A stretch of 64,000 nt of DNA, from contig CBDFMS010000015.1 of assembly GCA_965249735.1 (NCBI GenBank), forward strand, positions 108,128-172,127, written 5' to 3'. The DNA is from JANQSS01 sp965249735. GTDB taxonomy: Bacteria > Bacteroidota > Bacteroidia > Chitinophagales > Saprospiraceae. Within the stretch, counting starts at the first letter, position 1, and every line of letters begins with the position of its first letter. The notes under the pieces are model-generated. The model searched no databases, was not told the origin of the DNA, and was given only the letters and a program-made list of their open reading frames with translations. Shown here piece after piece: positions 17,692 through 26,631 of this stretch. Made by a program: the position numbers and the translations under genes.

Positions 17692-17928
17692 ATGAAAAAC
17701 CAAGAAAAAATGCAGGACTTGCCCCGGCAGATCAGTATGTTTCTAGACAACGAACTGAGCCAGGATGATCAGGCAAACTTTCTCAACACCGTAAAGGACA
17801 ATTCCCAGTTCAACAACATGTTGGACAATGAACGTTCATTTCGAAATTTTGTCAAGCAAAATGTGCCCCGGAGTCATGTCTCACCGGCACTTATCAAGAA
17901 TATTAAGGACAAGATTAGATTTGCCTAG
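17692..17928 (+). CDS. Small anti-sigma-factor-like protein without zinc ligands
   Basis: 78 residues. The pattern ISMFLDNELSQDDQANFLNT, then NNMLDNERSFRNFVKQNVPR, follows the layout of small anti-sigma proteins of the zf-HC2 group (FLDxELSxxE, then a helix with ...L..E..FR.FL). In those proteins a HxxxCxxC motif sits between the two helices; here that place reads TVKDNSQFNNM and holds no Cys or His. It therefore cannot bind zinc in the usual way. It has no membrane segment, so it would act in the cytoplasm. Its place downstream of the ECF sigma gene on the same strand supports, but does not prove, a regulatory pairing. Confidence 0.65.
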   Translation: MKNQEKMQDLPRQISMFLDNELSQDDQANFLNTVKDNSQFNNMLDNERSFRNFVKQNVPRSHVSPALIKNIKDKIRFA

Positions 17929-17967
17929 CCGTCTCAGCGAGCACGTAATCGCCTCGCTCTTCCAGGA

Positions 17968-18870
17968 TTAAAATAAGAAGCCAAGGGATATCTGCATGGA
18001 TAGATTCCTATCCGTATCATCGCGCAGAATAAATTGCTGATCCTGTGTTACAGAAGCACGGGAAACATCGGTCTCTTCTTTAGTCACATCTGAAATACTG
18101 TACATGAATCGCCCTTTCAAATTCAGACTGTTGTTTAGATAGTATCCTACCTGGGCAATCAATCCGACATCGAATCGATTAAAGAACTTTTCACCCGGAT
18201 CAGTCAGGTATTCATAGTATGCACCAACTGTGCGGGGTTCGTCGAACGTGGCACCATCTACCGCTATCGTTTGTACGCCGAAGGTTTCTTCGCCAAATTC
18301 GTTTTTGAAGTAATTATAGTCGTTGTTAATAAAGAAGGTCTCGACGGAACTGCCTCCTGAAGCACGCTCAGAAATCCGCAATTCGCCATCGGCTTTTGAT
18401 ACCACCATATAGGCGACATAGGCACCCGCTCCAACCTCAAATCGCTCACCAATCCTATGAAATGCAACAACAGGTATGTCGAGGTATCCATTGAGAATTT
18501 TTAGCGATTGTACGCGATTAATCTGCGTAAACCGGCGTTGTGCACTTTGCAAACCAAACACGTGATAAGAATCACCATCCAATTCTATACGACCGCCTCG
18601 TTGCGCATAAGTCAGCCCAAACTGTATTCCGAAAAGATCAGTAAAATATCGGCGGGCGTAGAATGATAAATGAAATCCTGAATTAAACTTTTGTGTTTCA
18701 AAATCTCCGCCGCTATCATCCATCTCCAGGTCTCCCTGAATTTTTGAATTTGCCCACCCTAACTCAAAGCCGGCTTTCCATTCCGAACTTTGTGCAATAG
18801 ATGACATGCCTGCGAACAGACAAAGGAGTCCGGCCACGATTACAGTTCTTATTCTTTGTGTTATCCTCAT
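17968..18870 (-). CDS. Outer-membrane beta-barrel protein (PorT-like/OmpA-type barrel)
   Basis: The signal peptide is RTVIVAGLLCLFAGMSSIAQ. The mature protein has alternating strands typical of a small Bacteroidota outer-membrane barrel of the PorT-like/beta-barrel_2 group: WKAGFELGWANSKI, GFHLSFYARRYFTDLFGIQF, YLDIPVVAFHRIGERFEVGA, VGLIAQVGYYLNNSLNLKGR and a final strand NLSMQISLGFLF ending in Phe, as barrels do. Of these, YLDIPVVAF followed by a strand is a near-diagnostic pattern of the group (usually YLEIPLLLK). A role in transport or cell-surface assembly cannot be told from the sequence. The gene is convergent with the anti-sigma-like gene and divergent from trmB. Confidence 0.82.
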   Translation of the reverse strand: MRITQRIRTVIVAGLLCLFAGMSSIAQSSEWKAGFELGWANSKIQGDLEMDDSGGDFETQKFNSGFHLSFYARRYFTDLFGIQFGLTYAQRGGRIELDGDSYHVFGLQSAQRRFTQINRVQSLKILNGYLDIPVVAFHRIGERFEVGAGAYVAYMVVSKADGELRISERASGGSSVETFFINNDYNYFKNEFGEETFGVQTIAVDGATFDEPRTVGAYYEYLTDPGEKFFNRFDVGLIAQVGYYLNNSLNLKGRFMYSISDVTKEETDVSRASVTQDQQFILRDDTDRNLSMQISLGFLF

Positions 18871-18973
18871 ATCGCGAATATAATCATAGTTGTCTGAGTC
18901 ATCAACGTTTGATAGTTCGTATATGTGCCGTTAATTTGCAGTGAATTCATCATTCATCAGCACGCGTATTTTC

Positions 18974-19666
18974 ATGTCCCGACGACAAAAACTAGAAAAA
19001 TTTGAGGCCATTAGTTCAATGCCCCATGTCTATCAAAACTACAGTTACGATCAACCTGAATTGATCAATTATCAACGGGAGTCGGTAAGTTTAGCAGGCA
19101 AGTGGAATACTGATCATTTTGGCAAACAGGCACCCCTGATCTTAGAGCTTGCATGTGGTCGGGGGGAATACTGTCTCGGGCTGGTTGAACTCTATCCTGA
19201 AAACAACTACATAGGTGTTGATATCAAAGGGGCTCGAATATGGAAAGGCGCAGAACAGGCGCTTGAAAGAAACTTATCTCAAGTGGCCTTTCTACGATCA
19301 AAAATTGAAATCATCGATCGCTTTTTTGGCATTGAAGAAGTCGATACGATATGGATCATCTTTCCTGATCCATTTCTAAAATCGAGCAAGTCAAATAGAC
19401 GATTAACGGCTCCGCCATTCCTTGACAAGTATCGAAAAATACTCAGTAAAAAAGGAAGTATAAAATTAAAAACCGACTCCCCTGAATTATTTGAATTTAC
19501 CTTAGATGTGATTAATTCGGATCCTTCTACTCAAATAGTGAATCGCATAGACGACATCCATCACACTGATCACGATTTAGCGGAACTGAATATTATTACT
19601 TATTATGAAAAAATGCACCTGGCCAACAATCGGATAATAAATTATATTGAGTTTAAATTTATTTGA
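18974..19666 (+). CDS. trmB: tRNA (guanine(46)-N7)-methyltransferase TrmB
   Basis: TrmB uses S-adenosylmethionine to make m7G46 in the tRNA variable loop. SAM-binding motif I is LELACGRGEYCLGLVELYP, followed by NNYIGVDIKGARIW. The catalytic motif is IWIIFPDPFLKSSKSNRRL, with FPDP and the following basic residues typical of the family, and KLKTDSPELFEFTL lies near the end. The ATG at 18974 (MSRRQKLEKFEAI) matches the start of relatives. The GTG at 18941 would add 11 residues. At 230 residues it has the family length. Monocistronic. Confidence 0.95.
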   Translation: MSRRQKLEKFEAISSMPHVYQNYSYDQPELINYQRESVSLAGKWNTDHFGKQAPLILELACGRGEYCLGLVELYPENNYIGVDIKGARIWKGAEQALERNLSQVAFLRSKIEIIDRFFGIEEVDTIWIIFPDPFLKSSKSNRRLTAPPFLDKYRKILSKKGSIKLKTDSPELFEFTLDVINSDPSTQIVNRIDDIHHTDHDLAELNIITYYEKMHLANNRIINYIEFKFI

Positions 19667-19677
19667 AAATTATTTGA

Positions 19678-20046
19678 TTAATAGTTTTCAAATTCTTCCA
19701 ATTCGGTCAGAAAGTCTGCGAGTTCGCTCAATGTTGCATCTTCTGTCTCTTCTTCGGATAAAAGTGCTGTGAACAATTCGTCCTCGACACCAGCCAGGTA
19801 GTCGGTTTCAGTGGCTACATGATCTGCAAAAGTATTGGAATTTCCCAATCGAAACCAACCAAATGAAACAACTGCAAGGAGGGTAATACTCGCAGCGATC
19901 GACATCCAGGGCTTCCACATGCGTCGGGTTTTAGCCTGTGTCGATTTTGCTTCGACAGTTTTGGAAATGACTTCGTCTTCTAATTTTTCAAAATAATTAG
20001 AAGGTATGCTGAAATTCTTTTTTATATGTTCTTCGCTATTTTTCAT
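19678..20046 (-). CDS. Single-pass membrane protein, probable anti-sigma partner
   Basis: 122 residues: an N-terminal cytoplasmic helix (FSIPSNYFEKLEDEVISKTV), basic residues (KTRRMWKPW), one membrane segment (MSIAASITLLAVVSFGWF, ~48-66) and a strongly acidic tail ending in EELEEFEN. No Cys/His zinc motif. The FxIPxxYFExLExxI opening is common in Bacteroidota proteins encoded directly after ECF sigma genes. Its start lies 18 bases after the stop of the sigma gene on the same strand, so the two form an operon. Function as a membrane-bound anti-sigma factor is an inference from position and layout. Confidence 0.72.
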   Translation of the reverse strand: MKNSEEHIKKNFSIPSNYFEKLEDEVISKTVEAKSTQAKTRRMWKPWMSIAASITLLAVVSFGWFRLGNSNTFADHVATETDYLAGVEDELFTALLSEEETEDATLSELADFLTELEEFENY

Positions 20047-20064
20047 AGTCGGGTCAATTATTCA

Positions 20065-20652
20065 TTAATATTCCTGCTTCAATGCAGTTTCTATTTTCTT
20101 TTTTGCATGATGAAATTGTGCTTTGAGCCCACCTACACTTGTCCCCACGATATCCGCAATTTCCTGGTAATTCATATTTTCATAATACTTCAATAAAAAC
20201 ACCTGTTTTTGTTTCGTCGGAAGTCCCATGACTATTTTTTCGAGAATAAGAGCTGCTTCCTCGCCATCGAAAAAAGGGTCGGCTCTCAGTCGGTCGCTCC
20301 AGTCTTCCAAATAAGCTTCATCGCTACCGGCGTGTTTTTTACGTTTTCTGATGAGGGTCAGGGCTTCATTTGTCGCTATACGATACAACCATGTGTACAA
20401 ACCGGATTTTCCCTGAAATTTCTCAATGTTCTTATACACTTTTACCCACATATTCTGGACCACATCATCAGCATCTTCATGCACACCAACCATTTTTCGT
20501 ACATGCCAATACAAGCGCTCTTTATACGTGGACAAGAGCATACGAAAGCCCTTGTCCTTTTCTGCCGGCAACAGTAGGTGCTTCAGAATATCCTGATCCG
20601 TATACGTTTTCTGCACGTTTGATTTCGTGTCTGTTACTATCTTAGACGACAT
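20065..20652 (-). CDS. ECF-family RNA polymerase sigma factor
   Basis: About 195 residues. Region 2 is seen in RLYWHVRKMVGVHEDADDVV followed by QNMWVKVYKNIEKF and the WLYRIATNEALTLIRKRKK helix. Region 4 is VMGLPTKQKQVFLLKYYENM, then NYQEIADIVGTSVGGLKAQF, a helix-turn-helix. The start may be either of two close ATGs (20658 or 20652). The segment after region 2 (SDEAYLEDWSDRLRADPF) is the variable linker. It is the first gene of an operon with the membrane protein that follows, a usual arrangement for envelope- or nutrient-responsive ECF sigma factors. It differs from the other ECF factor at 16883, so the window holds two separate units. Confidence 0.92.
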   Translation of the reverse strand: MSSKIVTDTKSNVQKTYTDQDILKHLLLPAEKDKGFRMLLSTYKERLYWHVRKMVGVHEDADDVVQNMWVKVYKNIEKFQGKSGLYTWLYRIATNEALTLIRKRKKHAGSDEAYLEDWSDRLRADPFFDGEEAALILEKIVMGLPTKQKQVFLLKYYENMNYQEIADIVGTSVGGLKAQFHHAKKKIETALKQEY

Positions 20653-20857
20653 CCCCACATAATCGTTTAATCGGGATTACGATGTTGGAAGATACAAACT
20701 TCCTCCGGCATAATTTCCGCATAGACAGGGTGTTAGAGACATACTTGCTGTTACTATCAGATACATTCGTCCTGTTCCCATGGATGTTCATCTGAAAACT
20801 TCCTGTGACCTTGGTTAGTTTTATACCTTTTCGTGCCGATAATTAAAAGCAATCAAC

Positions 20858-21766
20858 ATGAAACATTTAGTCCTCCTAATCCTTACAGGTTCTTTTCTTT
20901 CTACCTCCCTATTTGCGCAGAACTCTACCATCCTGGTCCCGATCCACCATATGTTCGATGGTATGCGGGCGGGCGATTCATCTATGATCGCATCTGCTTT
21001 CACAAAGAATGCTACGCTCGAATCCTATATCGCCTCCGATGAAGGAGTTAAAACACACACCACAAAAGCTTCTGAATTTATCAAATCGGCAGGACAGCCG
21101 CATGACAAAGTTTGGAATGAAGTCATCTGGAGCTATGATATTCGAAAGGATGGCCCACTGGCTACGGTCTGGACAGAATACACCTTTTATCACGGCGATC
21201 GATTGAGTCATTGCGGCGTGAATGCATTCCAACTCATACAGCAAGATGATGATTGGAAGATTGCCCGCATAACCGATACCCGAAAACGAGATAATTGTCG
21301 AGGGTTGTCCGATGAAAATAATCAGGAAGCACTTTTGCAACAGGAAATAGATGACCAGGTTTGGCGATCATTTCGAAAAGCGTATTCTGATTTCGATGCA
21401 GAATTGATGAACTCCGTCCATCACGATGATGTGATTCGCGCTTCAAGTTGGTCCATTCAGATCGGAGATGAATACAAATCACGAAATGCAGAACGGTACC
21501 AAGCAGCAAAAGAAAGAGGAGACAAGCGAACCATCGATTTTTATTTTGAGTCGAGAAAAACAACAAAAACACACGCCGTCGAAACAGGATATTATAAAGT
21601 TACTTCTACCCGAAATAATAATGTAAATGAATCATATGGTTATTTCCATATTATATTGAAAAAGGAAAATGACCGATGGCAAATTTTATACGATTGGGAT
21701 ACAGATGCGATTAATGGATCCAAAATAAATGCTGATTGGTTGAAAGACTTAATCTTATTTGAATAG
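20858..21766 (+). CDS. Exported protein with two NTF2-like (SnoaL-type) domains
   Basis: 302 residues. The signal peptide MKHLVLLILTGSFLSTSLFAQ is cut after FAQ. The first NTF2-like domain (~25-150) has the usual order of helix (ILVPIHHMFDGMRAGDSSMI), strands (VIWSYDIRKDGPLATVWTEY) and ending (DDDWKIARITDTR). The second (~158-300) repeats it: RSFRKAYSDFDAELMNSVHH, a strand region, and NDRWQILYDWDT near the end. NTF2-like folds bind small hydrophobic ligands or act as isomerases or dehydratases; no catalytic set is recognisable here. The pattern of a domain duplication is seen directly. The gene is monocistronic, divergent from the sigma operon and 94 bases upstream of the pirin gene. Confidence 0.75.
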   Translation: MKHLVLLILTGSFLSTSLFAQNSTILVPIHHMFDGMRAGDSSMIASAFTKNATLESYIASDEGVKTHTTKASEFIKSAGQPHDKVWNEVIWSYDIRKDGPLATVWTEYTFYHGDRLSHCGVNAFQLIQQDDDWKIARITDTRKRDNCRGLSDENNQEALLQQEIDDQVWRSFRKAYSDFDAELMNSVHHDDVIRASSWSIQIGDEYKSRNAERYQAAKERGDKRTIDFYFESRKTTKTHAVETGYYKVTSTRNNNVNESYGYFHIILKKENDRWQILYDWDTDAINGSKINADWLKDLILFE

Positions 21767-21860
21767 GAGCTCCCTCCAAAGTTTCAAGTATTGCCTGATA
21801 TCGTGCTGAATGAACTTAGGTTCGGAATTTGTGTTTAGGGGTTTAAACTAAGGAGAATAT

Positions 21861-22720
21861 ATGCGAACGATTAAATCTATTCACAAATCGCAAAAAGTCA
21901 ACATGGGGGGTATTATACTTGATCAACCCTTGCCCGTTGGGGATTTAAATTACGTAGATCCCTTTTTACTCATCCATCATTGGAAGGAGGTCTTACCCGG
22001 GGGCAAACTCAAAAAGATGTCGGGGTTGGACCCCACCCGCATCGCGGATTTAGCCCTGTAACGGTAATTTACGACGGTGCTATCCATCACAGGGACACAT
22101 TGGGAAATGACAGTATCGTCCATGCCGGTGGAACACAATGGATGGTTTCTGGAAAAGGGATTACACACAGTGAGCGTCCACCTGAACAATTAGCTCAACA
22201 AGGTGGTCCATTAGAGTTTATTCAGTTTTGGGTAAACCTGCCGGCAGACAATAAAATGGACGCAGCCAGGTATTTTCCATTGCAGGCAGAAGACACGCCC
22301 CGATATGAGATTGATGGTGTCGTGGCCTCCGTTATTACCGGTTCTTTTAAACAGGTTGAAGGGCCTATTAAAACGCCCCATGATGTCAATGTCATTTCAC
22401 TCGAAATAAAAAAAGGGGCCAGAATTGAATTTGATATACCGCTAAACGAAAATGGCGTATTCTATCAATTAAATGGGGCTATTTCTGTTCAGGATAAACA
22501 CATTACCTATACCAAGACATTGTACGAATTGGGTGATGGAGAATCCGAAAATATTGTCATCGAAGCGCATGAGGATACGCGTATTTTATTGTTACACGGC
22601 AAACCATTAAATGAAAAAGTGTCGCAGTACGGGCCCTTTGTTATGAATACGCAAACAGAAATAATGCAAGCTATTCGAGACGCGCAGATGGGTAAAATGG
22701 GTGTCTTGATTGAGGAATAA
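21861..22720 (+). pseudogene. Pirin family protein, frameshifted (A6 to A5 homopolymer)
   Basis: Pirins are bicupin metal proteins; some are quercetinases or redox regulators. The N-terminal part (MRTIKSIHKSQKVNMGGIIL, DPFLLIHHW) is read in one frame from an ATG at 21861 preceded by AGGAG. The rest, beginning KDVGVGPHPHRGFSPVTVIY with the metal-binding His pair HPHRG, HHRDTLG and later HAGGTQWM, is in the -1 frame. The two meet at CTCAAAAAGATG (22008-22019): one more A there would give GKLKKDVGVGPHPHRGF, the family's normal sequence. The full product would be ~286 residues. It is either a sequencing error in a homopolymer, a real mutation, or, less likely, a programmed shift. Only 25 bases separate it from the DJ-1/PfpI gene. 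Confidence 0.85.
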
Positions 22721-22745
22721 CTAATGATTATTAGTAAATTTAAAG

Positions 22746-23543
22746 GTGTTAAATAAATTATTCCCTTTTAAGTCACAATTTAAACCGTCACCAATTGACC
22801 TATGCGGTCGAAAGGCACTGATCATTACGACCAGCCAATCTACGCTCGATAAATACAACCCCAAGACAGACACACTCGAAAAAAAGCGAAAGAAAACGGG
22901 TGTTTATGCTTCAGAAATGACGGAACCGTATTATACATTTTCAGACGCCGGCATGCAGGTTGATGTAGCCAGTATTGCCGGTGGGAAGATTCCCATTGAT
23001 CCACTTTCCATGATCTATCCGGCGAGAACTGATGAAGATTGGCGCTATGCGAAAGATCCTATATTTCAACAAAAAGCTGAGCAGTCACTTAAAATCGATG
23101 ATTTGAATATTCTTGACTATGACATTATTTTCATATCAGGAGGTTGGGGAGCCGCATATGACCTGGCACAATCAGAGGTGCTGTCGAATAAAATAAGTGA
23201 AGCTTATGCCAATAAAAAGATATTGGCCTCTGTATGTCATGGAGCACTCGGATTTATCGGTGCTCAAAAGCCGGATGGAAGCCCGCTTGTTGAAGGTGTA
23301 CGAGTCACCGGAGTGACGAATAGCCAATTAAAACACCTTGGGATTTCGCGTACGCCCAAACATCCGGAAACAGAATTGCGCAATGCGCGTGCTATATATG
23401 AATATAAAAAAGGGAGCATTTCTGATATATTTTCTAACTGTGTTGTTCTCGATGAAGACCATAATATGGTCAGTGGTCAAAATCAAAAAGCAGGCGTAGA
23501 GGCTGCTTATACGGCCATGAGCCTTTTAAAAAAGAAGATATAA
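22746..23543 (+). CDS. DJ-1/PfpI superfamily protein (type 1 glutamine amidotransferase-like, Hsp31-type)
   Basis: 265 residues. The fold shows the nucleophile elbow in ILASVCHGALGFI (Cys with the preceding Val and following His-Gly), the strand-turn FISGGWGAAYD, and a conserved acidic region EMTEPYYTFSDAGMQVDVAS. The length and the insertion around DPLSMIYPARTDEDWRYAKD resemble Hsp31/YhbO-like chaperone/glyoxalase III relatives rather than the short PfpI. The only in-frame start before the domain is GTG at 22746. It lies 25 bases after the pirin gene, and both are stress-related in other bacteria, so co-transcription is likely. The substrate is not known. Confidence 0.85.
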   Translation: MLNKLFPFKSQFKPSPIDLCGRKALIITTSQSTLDKYNPKTDTLEKKRKKTGVYASEMTEPYYTFSDAGMQVDVASIAGGKIPIDPLSMIYPARTDEDWRYAKDPIFQQKAEQSLKIDDLNILDYDIIFISGGWGAAYDLAQSEVLSNKISEAYANKKILASVCHGALGFIGAQKPDGSPLVEGVRVTGVTNSQLKHLGISRTPKHPETELRNARAIYEYKKGSISDIFSNCVVLDEDHNMVSGQNQKAGVEAAYTAMSLLKKKI

Positions 23544-23636
23544 TATCCCTTTTCCGAACACTCATCAATTGTTTTTTATACAAAACCCAGACATATTTAA
23601 CGGGTGACAAAATTTTATGATCTTGGAAGTTCAAAT

Positions 23637-24479
23637 ATGAGTCAATTGAATAAATATTTGTTTTATATACTCTGTTGCCTTAGCATAGTTCCATTCTGTC
23701 AGGGTCAAGACACACTAAAAATTAAAAGCGGTGATCATACGATTTACGGACAGTATTATCGCGGTAATGGGCAACAGCCTATGCCCAGCTTACTGCTGCT
23801 CCATGGATTTCCGGGAGGGTATGGAGATGTTCTCGAATTGGGACAAAACCTCTCGCAAGACGGTATCAACGTATTCACCCTCACCTTAAGTGGAATATCC
23901 ATCAGTGAAGGTGTCTATGCGGATTCGAGCCCTGTCATTGATGTACAACACGCCGTAAACCATTTGCTCTCACCCGAAAATATTTCGCGCTATTAAATTG
24001 ATACGACTGACTTCATGTTGGGCGGGTGGAGTTTTGGAGGTGGCTTGTCTATGGCTGTCAGTGCCGAAGACGACAGGATATCACGCGTTATTTCAATTGC
24101 AGGATTTAATGGTGCCGCATTTTTAGAACGATGCAGAGAAAATGAAGATTTCAAAAATCTGATGCTGACTATTTTCTTTAGTTACCGCCTTCGAGGAATG
24201 GTAAATTTTGATCCAAAAAAAGCAATTGAAGATTTGGAAAAATACAGGGATTGGTTCGATCCCGTGAAGAATGCAGGCAAAATCAGTCAAAAACCACTAC
24301 TACTTTTTGCAGGAACTGATGATGTGGAAGTGGGATTAACCGACCATATTATGCCCTATTATAAAGCCGTAAGGTCTCATGGTGGAAAAGTCAGTTTTCA
24401 CGTGTTCCAAACGGGTCATCGATTTGGTGGATTTAGAAACAAATTAGCCCGAATCATTGCCAACTGGATAAATAATTAA
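23637..24479 (+). pseudogene. Exported alpha/beta hydrolase interrupted by an in-frame stop
   Basis: The ATG at 23637 starts a signal peptide (LFYILCCLSIVPFCQGQ). The first part holds the oxyanion motif LLLLHGFPGGYGDVLELGQN. After ENISRY a TAA at 23994-23996 stops translation. The same frame then continues IDTTDFMLGGWSFGGGLSMA, with the nucleophile in GWSFG, the acid region LLLFAGTDDVEVG and the catalytic His in QTGHRFGG. Without the stop the protein would be a complete ~280-residue hydrolase. Since no frame shift is involved, a single base substitution (AAA, CAA or GAA to TAA) explains it. The part after the stop cannot be a functional enzyme on its own, as it lacks the oxyanion region. Confidence 0.85.
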
Positions 24480-24581
24480 CTTGTGCAGCCCCTATGATTG
24501 CGTATGCAACCAATACTCTAATTTGGCCTACAGCCAGAATCCAAGGTCTTTACGTATTTTGAATTAATACATTGTTAAATA

Positions 24582-24839
24582 ATGTCCGGAAAATCACCAC
24601 AAAAATACTGGAAGAAGAATCTTCATTATTTGGCAGTCCTTCTCGTGATTTGGTTTGTGGTATCCTACGGTTGTGGAATTCTATTTGTCGAAACATTAAA
24701 TAACATAAAAATCGGTGGCTTTCCACTTGGCCTGTGGTTTGCTCAACAGGGTTCCATTTATGTTTTTGTCATACTTATTTTCATTTACGTGTGGTTGATG
24801 AATAATCTTGACAAAGAATTTGATGTTGATGAAAAATAA
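24582..24839 (+). CDS. DUF4212 small subunit of a sodium:solute symporter
   Basis: 85 residues with two membrane helices (YLAVLLVIWFVVSYGCGILF and SIYVFVILIFIYVWLMNNL). The pattern YWKKNLHYLAVLLVIWFVVS, with WxxN before the first helix, is the DUF4212 (TIGR03647) signature. These small proteins are always encoded just upstream of a VC_2705-type sodium:solute symporter, as here (28 bases to the large subunit). Acetate or other short carboxylates are substrates of related systems. The function follows from the pairing. Confidence 0.9.
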   Translation: MSGKSPQKYWKKNLHYLAVLLVIWFVVSYGCGILFVETLNNIKIGGFPLGLWFAQQGSIYVFVILIFIYVWLMNNLDKEFDVDEK

Positions 24840-24867
24840 TTAATTAAATGGTAAAAGCAAAGATATC

Positions 24868-26559
24868 ATGACGGTTCAGGTCTGGACATTTATTATAGTC
24901 GGCCTGACCTTTGCATTGTATATCGGTGTAGCCATTTGGGCACGCGCTGGTTCTACCAGGGATTTTTATGTTGCCGGAGGTGGTGTGTCACCCCTGGCCA
25001 ACGGCATGGCAACTGCAGCCGATTGGATGTCGGCAGCTTCTTATTTATCGATGGCGGGAATTATTTCTTTTACCGGGTATGCCGGGTCGCAATATTTAAT
25101 GGGTTGGACAGGCGGTTATGTTTTATTGGCGCTTCTGTTGGCACCATACCTGAGAAAGTTTGGACAATTTACCGTTCCTGATTTCATTGGCGAGCGATAC
25201 TATTCAAGGAAGGCTAGATTGGTGGCATTAATTTGCGCCATTTTTGTCTCCTTCACCTATGTTGTAGGTCAGATGAAGGGCGTCGGCGTTGCCTTTGCGA
25301 GATTCCTGGAAGTTCCTTTTGACACCGGCATTTTTATTGGAATTGGTATTGTCTTTTTCTATGCTGTTTTGGGTGGCATGAAAGGGATCACCTACACCCA
25401 AGTGGCTCAATATTGTGTCCTGATATTTGCATTTACGGTTCCTGCTATTTTCATTTCCCTGCAAATGGTCGGTCATCCAATTCCACAAATTGGGATGGGA
25501 AGCAGCCTGCCGGACGGTACATATTTATTGGATAAACTCGATATGTTGAGTGACGATCTTGGGTTTGGAGAATATACCAGTATGGGGATGAATGACCGGG
25601 TAAATGTGTTTTTTATAACAGCGGCTTTAATGCTGGGGACAGCAGGATTACCGCATGTGATTGTTCGCTTTTTTACAGTACCACGCGTACGAGATGCGCG
25701 AAAATCTGCTGGTTATGCTCTTTTATTTATTGCTATTTTATACACAACGGCTCCGGCTGTCGCAGCTTTTGCCCGCACTAATTTGATTCAGACCGTTTCC
25801 AATAAATCCTATTCTTCCATGCCGGTCTGGTTTAAAAAATGGGAGGTCGCTGAACTTATCCGTTTTAATGATAAAAATAATGATGGTTTAATCAATTATG
25901 TGGCAGACAAAAACGCCAATGAATTGGTCATTGACAATGACATCATGGTTTTGGCAAATCCGGAAATTGCTAATTTGCCTGCCTGGGTCATCGCCCTAGT
26001 GGTGGCCGGTGGACTAGCGGCAGCCTTGTCTACGGCAGCCGGACTTTTGTTGGTTATTGCCACATCTGTCTCCCATGATCTGCTCAAGAAAAACCTGATG
26101 CCAAAGATTTCGGAAAAAGGTGAGTTGCTGGCTGCCAGAATTTCCATAGCTGTCGCGGTGATCCTGGCCGGCATAGCCGGAATGAATCCACCGGGCTTCG
26201 CGGCTCAGGTAGTAGCACTGGCCTTTGGGCTGGCTGCTTCATCCTTCTTTCCCGCTATCATTCTCGGGATATTCGATAAACGGATGAACAAAGAAGGTGC
26301 GATCTCCGGCATGATCATCGGTATTCTATTTACAACAGCGTACATCATCTATTTCAAACCTCAGCTTGGAGGACCAGGCACTCCGGATGGATATTGGTTT
26401 GGAATAAAACCCGAAGGAATTGGAACACTAGGTATGTTTATCAATTTGGTCGTCGCTTTAATTGTAAGTAGAATGACAGCTTCACCATCTTCTGAAGTTC
26501 GGGCTCTGGTTGAAAATATTCGCATACCCAGAGGAGCAGGTGGTGCCTCACCACATTAA
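24868..26559 (+). CDS. Sodium:solute symporter, VC_2705 subfamily (ActP-like), large subunit
   Basis: 563 residues, about 13-14 helices of the SSS fold. Typical are RDFYVAGGGVSPLANGMATA, the unwound helix 1 region AADWMSAASYLSMAG, and helix 8 GGLAAALSTAAGLLLVIATS with the Na2-site Ser/Thr. Between helices 8 and 9 an external loop holds DKNNDGLINY (residues ~335-344), an EF-hand-like Ca2+-loop pattern usual in the subfamily. The C-terminus is polar (RIPRGAGGASPH). It imports a small organic acid or similar solute with Na+; which one cannot be told. It forms an operon with the DUF4212 gene. Confidence 0.93.
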   Translation: MTVQVWTFIIVGLTFALYIGVAIWARAGSTRDFYVAGGGVSPLANGMATAADWMSAASYLSMAGIISFTGYAGSQYLMGWTGGYVLLALLLAPYLRKFGQFTVPDFIGERYYSRKARLVALICAIFVSFTYVVGQMKGVGVAFARFLEVPFDTGIFIGIGIVFFYAVLGGMKGITYTQVAQYCVLIFAFTVPAIFISLQMVGHPIPQIGMGSSLPDGTYLLDKLDMLSDDLGFGEYTSMGMNDRVNVFFITAALMLGTAGLPHVIVRFFTVPRVRDARKSAGYALLFIAILYTTAPAVAAFARTNLIQTVSNKSYSSMPVWFKKWEVAELIRFNDKNNDGLINYVADKNANELVIDNDIMVLANPEIANLPAWVIALVVAGGLAAALSTAAGLLLVIATSVSHDLLKKNLMPKISEKGELLAARISIAVAVILAGIAGMNPPGFAAQVVALAFGLAASSFFPAIILGIFDKRMNKEGAISGMIIGILFTTAYIIYFKPQLGGPGTPDGYWFGIKPEGIGTLGMFINLVVALIVSRMTASPSSEVRALVENIRIPRGAGGASPH

Positions 26560-26631
26560 ACAGAAGCAGCAATAAATATTTCTATTCCTGCCTAACAGCT
26601 GGTTTAATTATTGATATATTTGATCAATTTG

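Noticed and set aside
22008..22019. Programmed -1 frameshift in pirin
   Set aside because: The site reads C AAA AAG and not the standard A AAA AAG, and I see no stimulating hairpin or internal Shine-Dalgarno; a lost A is simpler.
24868..26559. EF-hand calcium switch in the symporter (DKNNDGLINY)
   Set aside because: Similar loops are usual in this symporter subfamily, so it is not a special feature of this gene.
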